A DNA stretch of 64,000 nucleotides from an uncultured Mucilaginibacter sp. (GCF_903893715.1 NZ_CAITNG010000139.1:79985-143984), one strand, 5' to 3'. Shown: positions 1-10,190, counted from the stretch's first letter. A program made the numbers and translations. Notes: generated from the letters alone by a model not told the origin.

Positions 1-2803
1 TCGGGTAATAAGCCAGGTCGAGTGTAGGCAAGGGCAGCGGCGAGCCGGTGATGGATTGCTTATACGGGTAAATTTCCGTTTCAAACACCTGCCTTGTATA
101 ATGGTTGGATAGCTCCACATTGGCATTGGCAAAGGGTGGTGCCTGGCTGTCGGACCGGTTGTAAAATATCGGGTCGATATTGTAAAAAGCAAGCAAGGCC
201 CGGTTATAACCGTAGGCCAGGTTGTCGTTCAGTTGCGCTTCGGGAAAAAGTTGTGGCGTGCCCGATATTTGCCAACCTACCGCGCTTTTAATGTCGATGA
301 TGGATTGCGTGTTCTCAAAATCGTCCAGGTAGGATGTACCACTGGCGCCGGCAAAGTTCAGGGCGCTCGGGTGCCCGGGCATCAGTTTGGCAAACTCACC
401 TGTAAAACTAAAGGACGAGGGTGCCTTGGTGGAGATAAAAGGTATCTTGTCCACCATCCGGGTCAAAAATCTCGACGATGAATTATAATTTACATCGAAC
501 CCGACAATGGTATTGGATATCGGCTCATCGCCAATAGCTATGTTTTGAGTAATGGGCTGTTCGGATAGGTGCATCAAAGTACCGCCCAAGCTTAAGGTTG
601 GGCTGGCATGGTAATCTAACCGCGTGCCAAACAGCGATTTTTGCTGAACGCCAAACAACTCGTTGTTCTCCACATCAATGCCGATAGGTTGCCCCGACGA
701 CAGCAGCGATTGGTTAAGTATGGTAACCCGGCCCGCGTTATAATCCACTGTAAAATCAACGCCTTCGGTTAATTTTAAACTGCCCGAGGTAACAATTACT
801 GAGCCTTGCGGGATATTGATAGCGTTCAATTGGTATTCGGAACCCGATTGCGATGTATAAGTACCCTTAATAACATAACGGTTAAACTGCGGGAAAAACT
901 GCTGCGCGATAGTCTTGGTCGAATCGTACAAGGGTTGATAGGTGTATTTAGCCACCAAGGCCTGCTCGCCCGGCGCGAATTTGGCCGCCAGATCCGAACC
1001 AAAAGGTTCCAGCTCGGGGAAGATGATGCGCCCGTTTTGCGAGTCAATGGTAACGCCCTCCAAAAAGTCAAAATAGCCATCGGGCTGTTTTTGCTGCTGC
1101 TGGTTCAGATTATCCAGACCCGCCAGTTGCAGCCACAATTTCGATGTGGTGTTCACACCTTCCGCCATAATAGGTTTTTCAATGCCCGACGCTTCATCTA
1201 AACGGGTAATGGTCAAATTAAAGTTGTTCGGGCTCACCTGGAAGGCACCTAACGAATAGATGTTTTTCATCATCAGTTTCCAGGTAGGTAAATTGGTTTT
1301 CAGTATCTCGCCCTTCAGCAATTTAGTATACAGCACCTGGGGGGTGTTCGGGTTAACTTTTACGTCGGTCGAAAACTCGCCCACCTGGTATTGTACGCCA
1401 TTGTACGTGTATTGGTAAGCTACGGCCAATACCTCGTCGTTATTTAACGGCGAGTTTAATGAGATATAACCCAACTGCGTGTGTAAGGTATATTCTTTGG
1501 GTGTTAACTGGCGGGCATAGGTCAGTTTCGAAAAGTTGTCCGTAGCGCCAGTCGAGTTAAAATAATTGGCAGCATCGCTCGAGTTGGTCAGCCTGGCATT
1601 GGCGGGCAGGTTTTTTAACAGATCGTTCGATTGTTGGGTGAATGTTCCGGGCGCACCATTAAAAGCCGCAGGCAATGCCGAGCCGCCGCCGTGCACCAAC
1701 GTGGTATTATACGGCGCGTTCTCGCCAAGGTCTAACAAGGCCAATATATCGCGCGAATTGGTGGTGCTGTTGTTACGGTTGGTTATCCACACCTCGATTT
1801 TTGTGATGTTGATGTTGGAGTTGATGATGGGGATATTGGCCAACGCCTTGTCGTAATTATTACGGAAGTACTGCGATAAAAAGTAGTGCTTATTGGCCTC
1901 GTAATCCGTAGGCAGCATCCTAAAGGTATTTTGCTGCGACTGGTTAGTAATGGTAATATGCTGCGACTGCGATTTTTGTTGGGAAAAAATGCTGGTTACA
2001 TCCAACTTGCCAAATTTGAGTTTAGTTTTTATACCAAACAACGACTGCGCACCTTGGATCAGCGTAGTATTGAGGGGCATGCTCACCGTACCGGCTTCAA
2101 TTTTTTGGATTATCTCGTCCGGTCGGCCGGTATAGTCTAATTTTACCTGGTTCTCAAACTGGAATTGGGCGTCGGTATTGTAATTAGTATTTATTTTTAG
2201 CTTATCGCCGATGCTGCCGGTCAGGTTCATCTGTATATGCTGGTCGAAATTAAAGTTGGCCTGGGTACGCTGTGAGGTATTGAACAGCGGGTTCTCATTT
2301 TTATTCACCTGCCCGGCAAATATCATTTCAGCTGACCCCTGCGGACGAATATCGATTACGTCGCTGCCAAATATCTGTTGAAAGGTATGGCTCTGCACTT
2401 TTATCAGCGGTATAAAACCAGGCTGTTGCGATGCATAGGCATAATTATCGGCCAGCTTCTTCCAGTATACTTTTTGGTCCTGATGCTGCATCAGGTCGAG
2501 GTATTCGGCTATGGTAAGGTAACGCTGGGGGCGGTACAGCAGGCCGCCTACTGTTTCGGTTAGTACGTACCGGTTGGTAGTGGCATCATATTGTACGGTT
2601 TGTACCAGATTTGGCGGGTCGGGCTGCAAAAAACCTTGCAGGGCTTTGTAACTGTTCGACTCGTGAATAATAATAGGCTTTTTAACCGACGAAGAATCCC
2701 TGTTGAGTATGGAGCCAACCTGCGCGAATAGCGGAACTGAGCCGAACATCGCAGCAAAAAACACCAGGTTGAAAGCCAGCTTTCGTATACAAAGATTGAT
2801 CAA
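1..2803 (-). CDS. sprA: Cell-surface protein SprA, 5' part only (runs off window start)
   Basis: This reading frame is absent from the ORF track because its stop lies outside the window; I translated it from the minus strand. It encodes about 934 residues, the N-terminal part of a family usually well over 2,000 long. SprA is the giant outer-membrane translocon of the type IX secretion system, also needed for gliding in Flavobacterium. Diagnostic stretches seen are IIQKIEAGTVSMPLNTTLI, SLFGIKTKLKFGKLDVTSIF, FRNNYDKALANIPIINSNIN, and TLDLAYYP at the window edge. The likely start is TTG at 2803, 26 bases after the ruvA stop, because it gives a clean signal peptide ending PLFAQ; no ATG fits. The order maeB-ruvA-sprA matches the arrangement I recall from Flavobacterium. 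Identity is confident; the start is less so. Confidence 0.93.
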   Translation of the reverse strand, partial: MINLCIRKLAFNLVFFAAMFGSVPLFAQVGSILNRDSSSVKKPIIIHESNSYKALQGFLQPDPPNLVQTVQYDATTNRYVLTETVGGLLYRPQRYLTIAEYLDLMQHQDQKVYWKKLADNYAYASQQPGFIPLIKVQSHTFQQIFGSDVIDIRPQGSAEMIFAGQVNKNENPLFNTSQRTQANFNFDQHIQMNLTGSIGDKLKINTNYNTDAQFQFENQVKLDYTGRPDEIIQKIEAGTVSMPLNTTLIQGAQSLFGIKTKLKFGKLDVTSIFSQQKSQSQHITITNQSQQNTFRMLPTDYEANKHYFLSQYFRNNYDKALANIPIINSNINITKIEVWITNRNNSTTNSRDILALLDLGENAPYNTTLVHGGGSALPAAFNGAPGTFTQQSNDLLKNLPANARLTNSSDAANYFNSTGATDNFSKLTYARQLTPKEYTLHTQLGYISLNSPLNNDEVLAVAYQYTYNGVQYQVGEFSTDVKVNPNTPQVLYTKLLKGEILKTNLPTWKLMMKNIYSLGAFQVSPNNFNLTITRLDEASGIEKPIMAEGVNTTSKLWLQLAGLDNLNQQQQKQPDGYFDFLEGVTIDSQNGRIIFPELEPFGSDLAAKFAPGEQALVAKYTYQPLYDSTKTIAQQFFPQFNRYVIKGTYTSQSGSEYQLNAINIPQGSVIVTSGSLKLTEGVDFTVDYNAGRVTILNQSLLSSGQPIGIDVENNELFGVQQKSLFGTRLDYHASPTLSLGGTLMHLSEQPITQNIAIGDEPISNTIVGFDVNYNSSSRFLTRMVDKIPFISTKAPSSFSFTGEFAKLMPGHPSALNFAGASGTSYLDDFENTQSIIDIKSAVGWQISGTPQLFPEAQLNDNLAYGYNRALLAFYNIDPIFYNRSDSQAPPFANANVELSNHYTRQVFETEIYPYKQSITGSPLPLPTLDLAYYP

Positions 2804-2829
2804 AATATTAGTAAATATTGATTCAGTAA

Positions 2830-3414
2830 TTATAAGCTTTTAAGGGCAATTTTTATCAATTGCTCCACTGTTAAATTTTCGTTTGCCGACCGTACGGCCA
2901 CATCTATTGCCTTTTCGGCCACATTTTTCACAAAACCAAGCATCACCAATGCCGAAAGTGCCTCATCCTTAGCGGTATGGTTAACCGGCATCGAAATCAG
3001 GGTGTCAGGACCGTCTTTTCGCAACTTGTCTTGTAATTCTAAAATTAGCCGCTGCGCCGATTTAGGCCCGATGCCTTTTATACGCTGTATCATGGGCACA
3101 TCGCCTTTTAAAATAGCTGCCTGTATCTCGGCAGGGGTAATAGACGACAGCATCATCCGACCCGTATTAGGCCCGATGCCCGATACCGAAATCAAATGTA
3201 AAAACAGGCGGCGTTCGCCTTCATCGGCAAAGCCATAAAGGGTATGCGCATCTTCTTTTACGTGTTGCCAAATATATAGTTTGCAGTTTTCAGCATCGCC
3301 GATATTGGAGTACGTATTGAGCGAGATATTGATATGATAGCCCACACCGCCGGCATCAATTACCACATAAGTAGGGCATTTGTATACCAGTTTGCCGTTT
3401 ATATATGCGTACAT
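2830..3414 (-). CDS. ruvA: Holliday junction branch migration protein RuvA
   Basis: The product has 194 residues, normal for RuvA. RuvA tetramers bind four-way junctions and load the RuvB motor for branch migration in recombinational repair. The N-terminus MYAYINGKLVYKCP is the OB-fold domain. Tandem helix-hairpin-helix motifs follow around residues 70-130 (ISVSGIGPNTGRMMLS and IQRIKGIGPKSAQRLI). The C-terminal three-helix domain that contacts RuvB ends VEQLIKIALKSL. The gene lies 93 bases downstream of maeB and just upstream of sprA on the same strand, so the three may be cotranscribed. No ruvB or ruvC is in the window. Confidence 0.97.
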   Translation of the reverse strand: MYAYINGKLVYKCPTYVVIDAGGVGYHINISLNTYSNIGDAENCKLYIWQHVKEDAHTLYGFADEGERRLFLHLISVSGIGPNTGRMMLSSITPAEIQAAILKGDVPMIQRIKGIGPKSAQRLILELQDKLRKDGPDTLISMPVNHTAKDEALSALVMLGFVKNVAEKAIDVAVRSANENLTVEQLIKIALKSL

Positions 3415-3507
3415 GTTTGGTTATAAGCTTGGGTATTTTAGTGTGAGGCAATATAGTACATAACACGCATTGCACTAAATTATTGTTCAAAAAATGTTAA
3501 ATACTGG

Positions 3508-5802
3508 CTATTGCTTTGCTAAATCCGCTTTTTCCTGCGCATCAACAACGGCAATGGTAACCATGTTCACAATTTCGCGGACCGAACTGCCTAATTGCAA
3601 TACGTGTACTGATTTTTTCATGCCCAATAAAATAGGCCCAACGGCCTCTGCGCCACCCAGTTCCTGCAATAGTTTGTAAGCAATGTTACCCGACTCGAGG
3701 TTGGGGAAAATCAACGTATTGGCCGGTTCGCCTTTTAAGGTAGAGAAAGCGTAATTATCGGCCAATAAATCCTGATTAATGGCAAAGTTGGCCTGCATTT
3801 CACCGTCTACAATCATATCGGGATATTTTTCGTGCAGTATGCTAACGGCTTCGCGGGTTTTTTCGGGTATGATGCCATCGTTCGAACCAAAGTTGGAATA
3901 CGACAGAATAGCCACCCTCGGTTTAATGCTGAACTTGCGTACAGAGCGCTCTATCAGCACGGTAATATCTACCATGTCTTGCGCGCTTGGATTTACATTT
4001 ACCGTGGTATCGCCAAAAAACACTGGGCCTTTTTTGGTGATCATCATATACATACCCGCTACCTTGCTTACGCCGGGCTCGGTACCTATAATTTGTAAAG
4101 CCGGTTTTACTGTGGGCACATAGTTTTTGGTGAGGCCCGATATCAGTGCATCGGCATCGCCAAACTGCACCATGCAGGCACCGTAATAGTTACGGTCGCG
4201 CATCAGTTTTTTAGCCTCGAACAAAGTTACCCCCCTGCGTTGACGTTTGTTGAACAAATAGTCCGCATACTTACATGCCTTTTCTGTTTCAACACGCGGG
4301 TCAATTATTTCAATGTCGCCCAATTGCAGGTCATTGTCGTGCATTATTTGTTTGATGCGGTCAACATTGCCCAGCAATATGGGTATGGCTATCCCCTCAT
4401 CAATTACTATTTGTGCCGATTTCAGTATCTTATAGTTATCTGCCTCTGCAAACACTACCCGTTTAGGGTTCGATTTTGCCTTGTTGGCTATATTCCTCAG
4501 TATTTTGTTCTCAACACCCAAACGGCCGTTCAGCTCTTCCGCGTAAGCGTCCCAGTCCGTTATTTGCAGACGGGCTACACCCGTGTCCATTGCCGCTTTG
4601 GCTACCGCCATCGATACTTCAGTAATCAACCGGTTATCCATCGGCTTGGGGATGATATAATTTCTATCGAAATGCAGGTTTTTGGCATTGTAGGCCAGAT
4701 TAACCTCTTCGGGCACGGTTTTCTTTGCCAGTTCGGCAATGGCATAAACCGCTGCCCTTTTCATCTCTTCGTTAATGGTTGTAGCGCGTACATCCAATGC
4801 ACCACGGAAAATGTAGGGGAAACCCAATACATTGTTCACCTGGTTTGGATAGTCGGACCGGCCGGTCGCCATAATAATATCCTGGCGGGCAGCAACAGCA
4901 ACATCGTAGGCTATCTCCGGGTCGGGGTTCGCCATGGCGAATACGATAGGGTTCTTGGCCATTACCTTCAACATATCCGCCGTAACCACATTACCCGCCG
5001 AGAGACCGATAAATACATCAGCATCCTTCATGGCTTCCAATAAATTATTGGCATCGGTACGGTTGGTGGCAAATGCCATGCGCATATCGTCAAGGTCGGT
5101 ACGGCTATGGTCTATTACACCCTTAATATCAAACATCACCAGGTTTTCGGGTTTTACACCCAAGCTGAGGTACATTTTTGAGCAGGAAACAGCCGCCGCA
5201 CCCGCGCCGTTCACCACCATTTTTATTTTATCGATTTTCTTTTTTTGAAGTTCCAGCGCGTTCAATAATGCTGCCGAAGAGATAATGGCCGTACCATGCT
5301 GGTCATCGTGCATTACCGGGATGTTCATCTCCGCTTTCAGCCTGCGCTCTATTTCGAAACAGGTGGGTGCAGATATATCCTCCAGGTTGATACCGCCAAA
5401 AGTTGGTTCCAATGCCTTTACAATATTGACGAAAGCATCAACATCGGTAACATTCACCTCCAAATCGAACACGTCGATATCGGCATATATTTTAAACAAC
5501 AAGCCCTTGCCTTCCATTACCGGTTTTCCGGCAGCAGGGCCAATATTGCCCAAGCCCAAAACGGCCGTACCATTACTGATAACTGCTACCAAATTGCCTT
5601 TAGCAGTATATTTATAAACATCGTCAGGGTTTTCGGCTATGCGCAGGCATGGCTCGGCCACACCCGGCGAATAGGCCAACGATAAGTCGCGTTGAGTATT
5701 AGTTGGCTTGGTTGGTATAACTTGTATTTTACCGGGGCGGCCTTTGCTGTGATATTCAAGGGCGTCCAGTTTACGATTGGTTTTGTTTATCTTCTCGGCC
5801 AT
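3508..5802 (-). CDS. maeB: NADP-dependent malic enzyme with C-terminal phosphotransacetylase-like domain
   Basis: The 764-residue protein has the MaeB architecture. The malic enzyme domain (about 1-430) converts malate to pyruvate and CO2 with NADP reduction. The C-terminal domain (about 430-764) resembles phosphate acetyltransferase and in known MaeB proteins is regulatory. Visible motifs are [11 protein letters not shown] (catalytic Tyr region), [17 protein letters not shown], the metal/substrate segment [10 protein letters not shown], and the nucleotide-binding [11 protein letters not shown]. The PTA part begins near [12 protein letters not shown] and contains [22 protein letters not shown] -7 box ends seven bases before the ATG, suggesting a very short leader. 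The 267-residue plus-strand ORF inside it is a shadow. Confidence 0.96.
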   Translation of the reverse strand: MAEKINKTNRKLDALEYHSKGRPGKIQVIPTKPTNTQRDLSLAYSPGVAEPCLRIAENPDDVYKYTAKGNLVAVISNGTAVLGLGNIGPAAGKPVMEGKGLLFKIYADIDVFDLEVNVTDVDAFVNIVKALEPTFGGINLEDISAPTCFEIERRLKAEMNIPVMHDDQHGTAIISSAALLNALELQKKKIDKIKMVVNGAGAAAVSCSKMYLSLGVKPENLVMFDIKGVIDHSRTDLDDMRMAFATNRTDANNLLEAMKDADVFIGLSAGNVVTADMLKVMAKNPIVFAMANPDPEIAYDVAVAARQDIIMATGRSDYPNQVNNVLGFPYIFRGALDVRATTINEEMKRAAVYAIAELAKKTVPEEVNLAYNAKNLHFDRNYIIPKPMDNRLITEVSMAVAKAAMDTGVARLQITDWDAYAEELNGRLGVENKILRNIANKAKSNPKRVVFAEADNYKILKSAQIVIDEGIAIPILLGNVDRIKQIMHDNDLQLGDIEIIDPRVETEKACKYADYLFNKRQRRGVTLFEAKKLMRDRNYYGACMVQFGDADALISGLTKNYVPTVKPALQIIGTEPGVSKVAGMYMMITKKGPVFFGDTTVNVNPSAQDMVDITVLIERSVRKFSIKPRVAILSYSNFGSNDGIIPEKTREAVSILHEKYPDMIVDGEMQANFAINQDLLADNYAFSTLKGEPANTLIFPNLESGNIAYKLLQELGGAEAVGPILLGMKKSVHVLQLGSSVREIVNMVTIAVVDAQEKADLAKQ

Positions 5803-5809
5803 AAGGCCA

Positions 5810-5817
5810 CAAAATTA
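5810..5817 (-). promoter_or_regulatory. Bacteroidota -7 box of maeB
   Basis: Minus-strand TAATTTTG matches the Bacteroidota sigma-factor -7 consensus TAnnTTTG and sits seven bases before the maeB ATG, so the transcript would start at or next to the start codon. A good -33 TTTG is not evident. Confidence 0.6.
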
Positions 5818-5845
5818 CAATTCTTTTTGAGCCTGTGTAAAAAAT

Positions 5846-5870
5846 AAAGGCCCCGCGCAGCAGGGCCTTT
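5846..5870 (-). terminator. Rho-independent terminator of the LysM transglycosylase gene
   Basis: The inverted repeat AAAGGCCC / GGGCCTTT is separated by a nine-base loop. On the minus strand the stem is followed by ATTTTTTA. It lies 23 bases beyond the stop of the minus-strand transglycosylase gene, so it should end that transcript before maeB. Confidence 0.8.
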
Positions 5871-5892
5871 TAAAATATGCTTTTAAACGTTT

Positions 5893-7293
5893 TTAACCAC
5901 GATTAATTTTTAGCGTCATGCCGGGTTGCAGGTGGGTAACTTTGGTTCCGTTCAGCGATTTGATTTTTTCCACAGTAACACCGTCAAATTTTTCAGCTAT
6001 CTGCGAAAGGGTATCACCGCTGCGTACTTTATAAGTGATATAGCTTTTTTCGGCCGGTTTAGCCTTTGCCGAAGCATAATGTTCCGTTTGTGCCGGTTCG
6101 GTCAGCCTCAACTCCTGCCCTGTCGCTACTTTTAGTTTCTTCAGGCGGTTCCAAACTTTAAGGTCCTGCACTTCAACGCCATATTTATCAGCTATCGAGG
6201 CTAAGGTTTCACCTTTCTTTACTTTATGCGTACTCGGGCTTTCATCCGTATGCGATACTTTCTTGAAGCTCGATGGTTCGTTGCTGCTGGCCATTACAGG
6301 CTCCAATTGGTTTGGCGATATGGCACCATTGTTCAACACATCATACAATACCGCAAAATCTTGTTTGCCAATTTGTGGTATCACCAACCTTTTAGGCGAA
6401 GCGACAGTGCCATTGATAATGCGTTTTTTGTATTGTGGATTCAATATGGTGAGTTGCGCCATATCAATTTTCAGTGCCGACGATATCCCCGCAAGGGAAA
6501 CAAATTTGTTTACCATCACGGTATCTGTATGCAGCGAAACCTCGCAAGCACGAGGCACAATATCGTGTTTGTGGTAATAGTTCATTACGTAAGCCATGGC
6601 AATGTATGCGGGTACGTAATTACGTGTTTCGAGGGGCAAATATGGCCTTATCGACCAAAAATCGCTCGCCCCTGCCAACTGTATAGCGCGGGTAATGTTA
6701 CCCTTACCGCAATTGTATGACGCGATGGCTACCAGCCAATCGCCAAAATCCTGATAAGCATCCTTGATGTAAGCGGCGGCAGCATAACTGGCCTGTATCG
6801 GGTCGCGGCGCTCATCAATATAGTTGTCCATGTTCAAACCATAAAGCTTAGCCGTGGCGAACATAAACTGCCATGGGCCGGTAGCTCCGGAGTGCGAAAC
6901 AGCATAGGGGTCGAGCGATGACTCAATGATAGACAGATACTTAATTTCTTCAGGTATACCGGCGTCATGAAAAGCCTTTTCATATATCGGGAAGTAGTAT
7001 TTTGATAAGCCTATAACCTTGGCCATTTCATCCTTACGGTGGGTATAAATATCGATATAGCTTTGAACGTATTCGTTATAGTCAAGCGGTATCTCTTTCC
7101 TGATGGAATCTAAGCGGCGTTTGCTTAGCCCATCCTGGAAACCTGATACAATGGTTACCAACGGTACCAGCGAGGTGTCTTTTTTTATGATGCCTGAATC
7201 GGCTTTATTTGTTTTTGTATGTAGATATGAAGGGAGGGCTTTAACTTGCTGTAGGATAAGCAAAAGGGTGATAAAAGTCCAAAATTTCTTCAT
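5893..7293 (-). CDS. Membrane-bound lytic transglycosylase with two LysM domains (MltD-like)
   Basis: The protein (466 residues) should cleave the MurNAc-GlcNAc bond of peptidoglycan non-hydrolytically in the periplasm. It has a signal peptide (MKKFWTFITLLLILQQVKA). An SLT family 1 domain spans about 100-230, with the catalytic Glu in LSIIESSLDPYAVSHSGATG followed by GPWQFMFATAKLYGL and ASYNCGKGN. Two C-terminal LysM repeats bind glycan strands (HKVKKGETLASIADKYGV and YKVRSGDTLSQIAEKFDG). The architecture is that of MltD. It is a single gene between its own terminator and gatA. A second, shorter transglycosylase without LysM lies at 32.5-33.2 kb. Confidence 0.92.
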   Translation of the reverse strand: MKKFWTFITLLLILQQVKALPSYLHTKTNKADSGIIKKDTSLVPLVTIVSGFQDGLSKRRLDSIRKEIPLDYNEYVQSYIDIYTHRKDEMAKVIGLSKYYFPIYEKAFHDAGIPEEIKYLSIIESSLDPYAVSHSGATGPWQFMFATAKLYGLNMDNYIDERRDPIQASYAAAAYIKDAYQDFGDWLVAIASYNCGKGNITRAIQLAGASDFWSIRPYLPLETRNYVPAYIAMAYVMNYYHKHDIVPRACEVSLHTDTVMVNKFVSLAGISSALKIDMAQLTILNPQYKKRIINGTVASPKRLVIPQIGKQDFAVLYDVLNNGAISPNQLEPVMASSNEPSSFKKVSHTDESPSTHKVKKGETLASIADKYGVEVQDLKVWNRLKKLKVATGQELRLTEPAQTEHYASAKAKPAEKSYITYKVRSGDTLSQIAEKFDGVTVEKIKSLNGTKVTHLQPGMTLKINRG

Positions 7294-7351
7294 GCGCGTT
7301 TATTTTTTAGTGTTCAATAAAGCAAGGCTTTAGTCAAAGCGTACTAAGATA

Positions 7352-8785
7352 CTAATTTTTAGAGAGTTCCAAAAAGTATTTGGAAAAAGCGAGCAAACCG
7401 GCCTCATCAAAACATTTGCCCGACAGCTGTAAAGCTGACGGCAAACCGGCAGCGTTATTGCCTAAGGGCAACGAAATAGCAGGTATTCCCGCTAAGGCGG
7501 CCTGCACGGTAAATATGTCTTCCAGGTACATGACGATAGGATCTTTTATGTTCTCGCCAATGTTAAAGGGCGGTGTAGGTGTTGTTGGCGATAGGATAAA
7601 ATCGTAATCATGCAGTATTTCGAGGGTTTTGTCCCTTATCAATCTTCTTATTTTTTGAGCTTTGGCGTAGTAAGCATCGTAATAGCCCGAGCTCAACACA
7701 AAGGTGCCCAGCATAATGCGGCGTTTCACTTCTTTGCCAAAACCTTCGGAACGCGATTTTTTATAGGTCGACTCCAAATCGGTGGCATTGGGGCTTCGGT
7801 AACCAAAATGTACGCCATCATATTTTGCCAGGTTGGATGATGCTTCCGCCATGGTCAAAATATAGTATGTAGGCACTACATAGTCCATGTATTCAAACGA
7901 TATGGGCTCAACTATGTGGCCTTCGCTTTTCAGTTTTTCGATGTATTGCAGCAGCACATCTTTTATTTCCTGGTCAACACCGGGGCTGGTTAAGGCTTCT
8001 TCAATAAAGGCTATCTTTTTTTTGCCTTTAAACGCAAGGTCTTTTTGGTACTCCGGCACCGGCCTGTGCGAAATGGTGGCATCGTATTCATCGGCGCCGG
8101 CCATTACTTCCAGTAAAATAGCGGCATCTTCTACCGACCGTGCCAAGGGGCCCACCTGGTCGAACGATGAGGCGTAAGCGATAATGCCATACCTCGATAT
8201 CCGCCCATAGGTCGGTCTTAAGCCAATACTCCCGCAAAACGCTGCAGGTTGCCTTACCGAACCGCCTGTATCGGTACCGATAGCTGCATGGCACATCCCT
8301 GCCTGCACGGCAACAGCCGCCCCGCCCGATGAACCACCCGGTACTTTGTTGGTATCCGCATAGTTTTTTACAGGACCATAATGTGAGGTTTCGTTCGAGC
8401 CGCCCATGGCAAACTCGTCGCTGTTGGTACGGCCTATAATAATGGCATCCTCTGCCAGCAAACGTTCGATAATGGTGGATGAATAGATGGAAGTAAATCC
8501 TTCCAATATTTTTGATGAGGCGCTAACTTTGTGGTCCTTGTAGCAAATATTGTCCTTAATTGCCAAAACCAAACCCGCCAGCTTACCCGCTTTGCCGCTC
8601 TTTATTTTATCGTCGAGTGCTTTGGCACATCCCAAAGCTTCCTGATCAAAAACTTCAAGAAAGGCGTTTAAATGACTGTGCAGCTTTATTTGCGACAAAT
8701 ATTCTTCAACCAGCTTCACAACCGATGTTTTTCCTTGTTGAAGGTCGGCCTGTATGTCCGACAAATTAGTGTACAGTTCCGTCAT
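7352..8785 (-). CDS. gatA: Asp-tRNA(Asn)/Glu-tRNA(Gln) amidotransferase subunit A
   Basis: GatA is the glutaminase subunit of GatCAB. It releases ammonia that converts Glu-tRNA(Gln) or Asp-tRNA(Asn) to the amidated form. The 477-residue protein shows the amidase-signature Ser-cisSer-Lys triad: Lys in GLVLAIKDNICYKD, and the serines in VPGGSSGGAAVAV and GTDTGGSVRQPAAFCGSIGL. The C-terminus ends with the family-typical GIPAISLPLG and GLPSALQLSGK. gatB and gatC are not adjacent, which is common in Bacteroidota. A possible TATATTTG box 67 bases upstream coincides with the envC terminator hairpin, so the promoter is not settled. Confidence 0.96.
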   Translation of the reverse strand: MTELYTNLSDIQADLQQGKTSVVKLVEEYLSQIKLHSHLNAFLEVFDQEALGCAKALDDKIKSGKAGKLAGLVLAIKDNICYKDHKVSASSKILEGFTSIYSSTIIERLLAEDAIIIGRTNSDEFAMGGSNETSHYGPVKNYADTNKVPGGSSGGAAVAVQAGMCHAAIGTDTGGSVRQPAAFCGSIGLRPTYGRISRYGIIAYASSFDQVGPLARSVEDAAILLEVMAGADEYDATISHRPVPEYQKDLAFKGKKKIAFIEEALTSPGVDQEIKDVLLQYIEKLKSEGHIVEPISFEYMDYVVPTYYILTMAEASSNLAKYDGVHFGYRSPNATDLESTYKKSRSEGFGKEVKRRIMLGTFVLSSGYYDAYYAKAQKIRRLIRDKTLEILHDYDFILSPTTPTPPFNIGENIKDPIVMYLEDIFTVQAALAGIPAISLPLGNNAAGLPSALQLSGKCFDEAGLLAFSKYFLELSKN

Positions 8786-8846
8786 TTGCAGCGAAAATAA
8801 ATAAATTGATTAAAGCATGGCGGAAATCAATAATTAACAAACAAAA

Positions 8847-8869
8847 AATCCTACAAATATAATAGGATT
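8847..8869 (-). terminator. Hairpin/T-tract after the EnvC-like gene
   Basis: The stem AATCCTA / TAGGATT has a nine-base loop. On the minus strand it is followed by TTTTTTGTTTG, placed 35 bases past the stop of the EnvC-like gene. The loop reads TTATATTTG on the minus strand and so also contains a TAnnTTTG-type box that could serve gatA. Confidence 0.6.
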
Positions 8870-8903
8870 AGTATAAATTACTTGGTGTTACTTTACTTTT
8901 ATA

Positions 8904-10178
8904 TCAATTTTGTGCAAGCCAGCCCGCGGGATCCATATATTCTTCGCCTTTCAGCACTTGAAATTCTATTTCTGTTTCGCCTGTTGCAGGGTCGGGTGCA
9001 GCCACACCGATGCTTTGTTTGGTGTTCACTTTTTGCCCTTTTGATACCGATACTGATTTTAGATTTGAGTAGGCCGTAAAATACCCCCCATGCCTTATCA
9101 CCACGGTGTAGGTACCGCTAACATCTTGTACAATCAATACCACACCTTCAAAAACTGCCCTAACCTGCGCGTTCTCATTGGTTTTGATGCTCACGCCCTG
9201 ATTTTCGTCGCGAATGCCATTTATAATTACGGTACCAAAACCATGCAGGAACATACCGTTTGCAACAGGCCACGGCAAACGGCCGCGGTTGCCCAAAAAG
9301 TCGCTCGATAGTTTCGCGGCCTCCGGCGTTGCATTTAAAGCCTCATTAATTGTCCTTGCCGGTTTCCTAACAGCCGATACCGTCGACTTGATATTATCTT
9401 TCGCAGCGGCTTTTTCGTCGGCGGCAGCCTTGGCAGCAGCGCGACGGTTCTCTTCTTCTATTTCCCTGCGGATTGCATCCTGTATCGCCCTGTTGATGCG
9501 TGCCAACTGGCGTTGCGCCGTGGCTGTTTGCTCTTTTAACTGCTTTTGGTGCTGCGAAAGGTCTATCACCTTATTGGCCTGCTCCTTTTTAGCCTGCCCC
9601 AACGCGACTGCTTCCTTTTCCTGCTCAGCCAACAAATCGCTTTTCTCTTTTTTATGCTTGTCTAACTGTACAATTTTTACACCCAGGTCTTTTTCAGTGC
9701 CGGTGATATACTCGGCCTGACGCACCCTGTACGAACCAATTTGTTGCAGGTATTTAAGGCGTTTATAGGCCAGATTAAAATCTTTAGATGTGAAAATGAA
9801 CATCAGCTTATTGTATGCGCTTTGGTTACGAAAAGCGAACAATACCATGGCCGCGTATTGTTTTTTGAGCTCCGCCAATTGCGACTGCAGGCTATGTACC
9901 TCGTTGGTATTATCGGTAATTTGGCTGTCCAGCTGGCGTATGTCCGAGTCGATATTCTTTATCTTTTTCTCCAGAACTTCAATCTTCTCTTTAATAAGGT
10001 TAAGCTGTAACAGGGTCGATTTTTTGTTATTGGATGTTACTTCAAGTTCGTGGTTAAGCCTTTGCAGTTCCTGGTTCAGGTTATCACGTTGCTTTTTTAG
10101 CTCGTCGCTGCTTTGCGCAAACGCCCTGGTGGCGCCCATAACGATCATAAAAAACAGGAGTGCTTTAAAAAACTTCAT
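8904..10178 (-). CDS. EnvC-like murein hydrolase activator (coiled coil plus degenerate LytM)
   Basis: About 424 residues from ATG 10178; the ORF-track start is a TTG one codon upstream. It has a signal peptide (MKFFKALLFFMIVMGATRAFAQ), then long coiled coils (about 25-250, rich in E/K/Q) and a C-terminal M23/LytM-like domain from GRLPWPVANGMFLHGFG. That order is typical of EnvC. The catalytic zinc ligands of true LytM enzymes (HxGxD and HxH) are not found: the matching segments read FGTVIINGIRDENQGV and GETEIEFQVLKG. It is therefore probably an activator of amidases in cell separation and not itself a hydrolase. It is last in the flippase-dut-TPR-DUF4292 cluster and also has a TATATTTG box four bases before its ATG. 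Confidence 0.88.
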   Translation of the reverse strand: MKFFKALLFFMIVMGATRAFAQSSDELKKQRDNLNQELQRLNHELEVTSNNKKSTLLQLNLIKEKIEVLEKKIKNIDSDIRQLDSQITDNTNEVHSLQSQLAELKKQYAAMVLFAFRNQSAYNKLMFIFTSKDFNLAYKRLKYLQQIGSYRVRQAEYITGTEKDLGVKIVQLDKHKKEKSDLLAEQEKEAVALGQAKKEQANKVIDLSQHQKQLKEQTATAQRQLARINRAIQDAIRREIEEENRRAAAKAAADEKAAAKDNIKSTVSAVRKPARTINEALNATPEAAKLSSDFLGNRGRLPWPVANGMFLHGFGTVIINGIRDENQGVSIKTNENAQVRAVFEGVVLIVQDVSGTYTVVIRHGGYFTAYSNLKSVSVSKGQKVNTKQSIGVAAPDPATGETEIEFQVLKGEEYMDPAGWLAQN

Positions 10179-10182
10179 CAAG

Positions 10183-10190
10183 CAAATATA
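10183..10190 (-). promoter_or_regulatory. -7 box directly upstream of the EnvC-like gene
   Basis: Minus-strand TATATTTG fits TAnnTTTG. It begins immediately after the stop codon of the DUF4292 gene and ends four bases before ATG 10178. It suggests an internal promoter giving a near-leaderless mRNA within the operon. Confidence 0.55.

Noticed and set aside
806-1201. Plus-strand ORFs in the first 2.8 kb
   Set aside because: The long minus-strand sprA frame covers this region and matches SprA motifs; the listed ORFs are shadows.
4240-5043. 267-residue plus-strand ORF
   Set aside because: Fully antisense to maeB; its composition (Y, C, R-rich, no motif) fits a codon-complement shadow.
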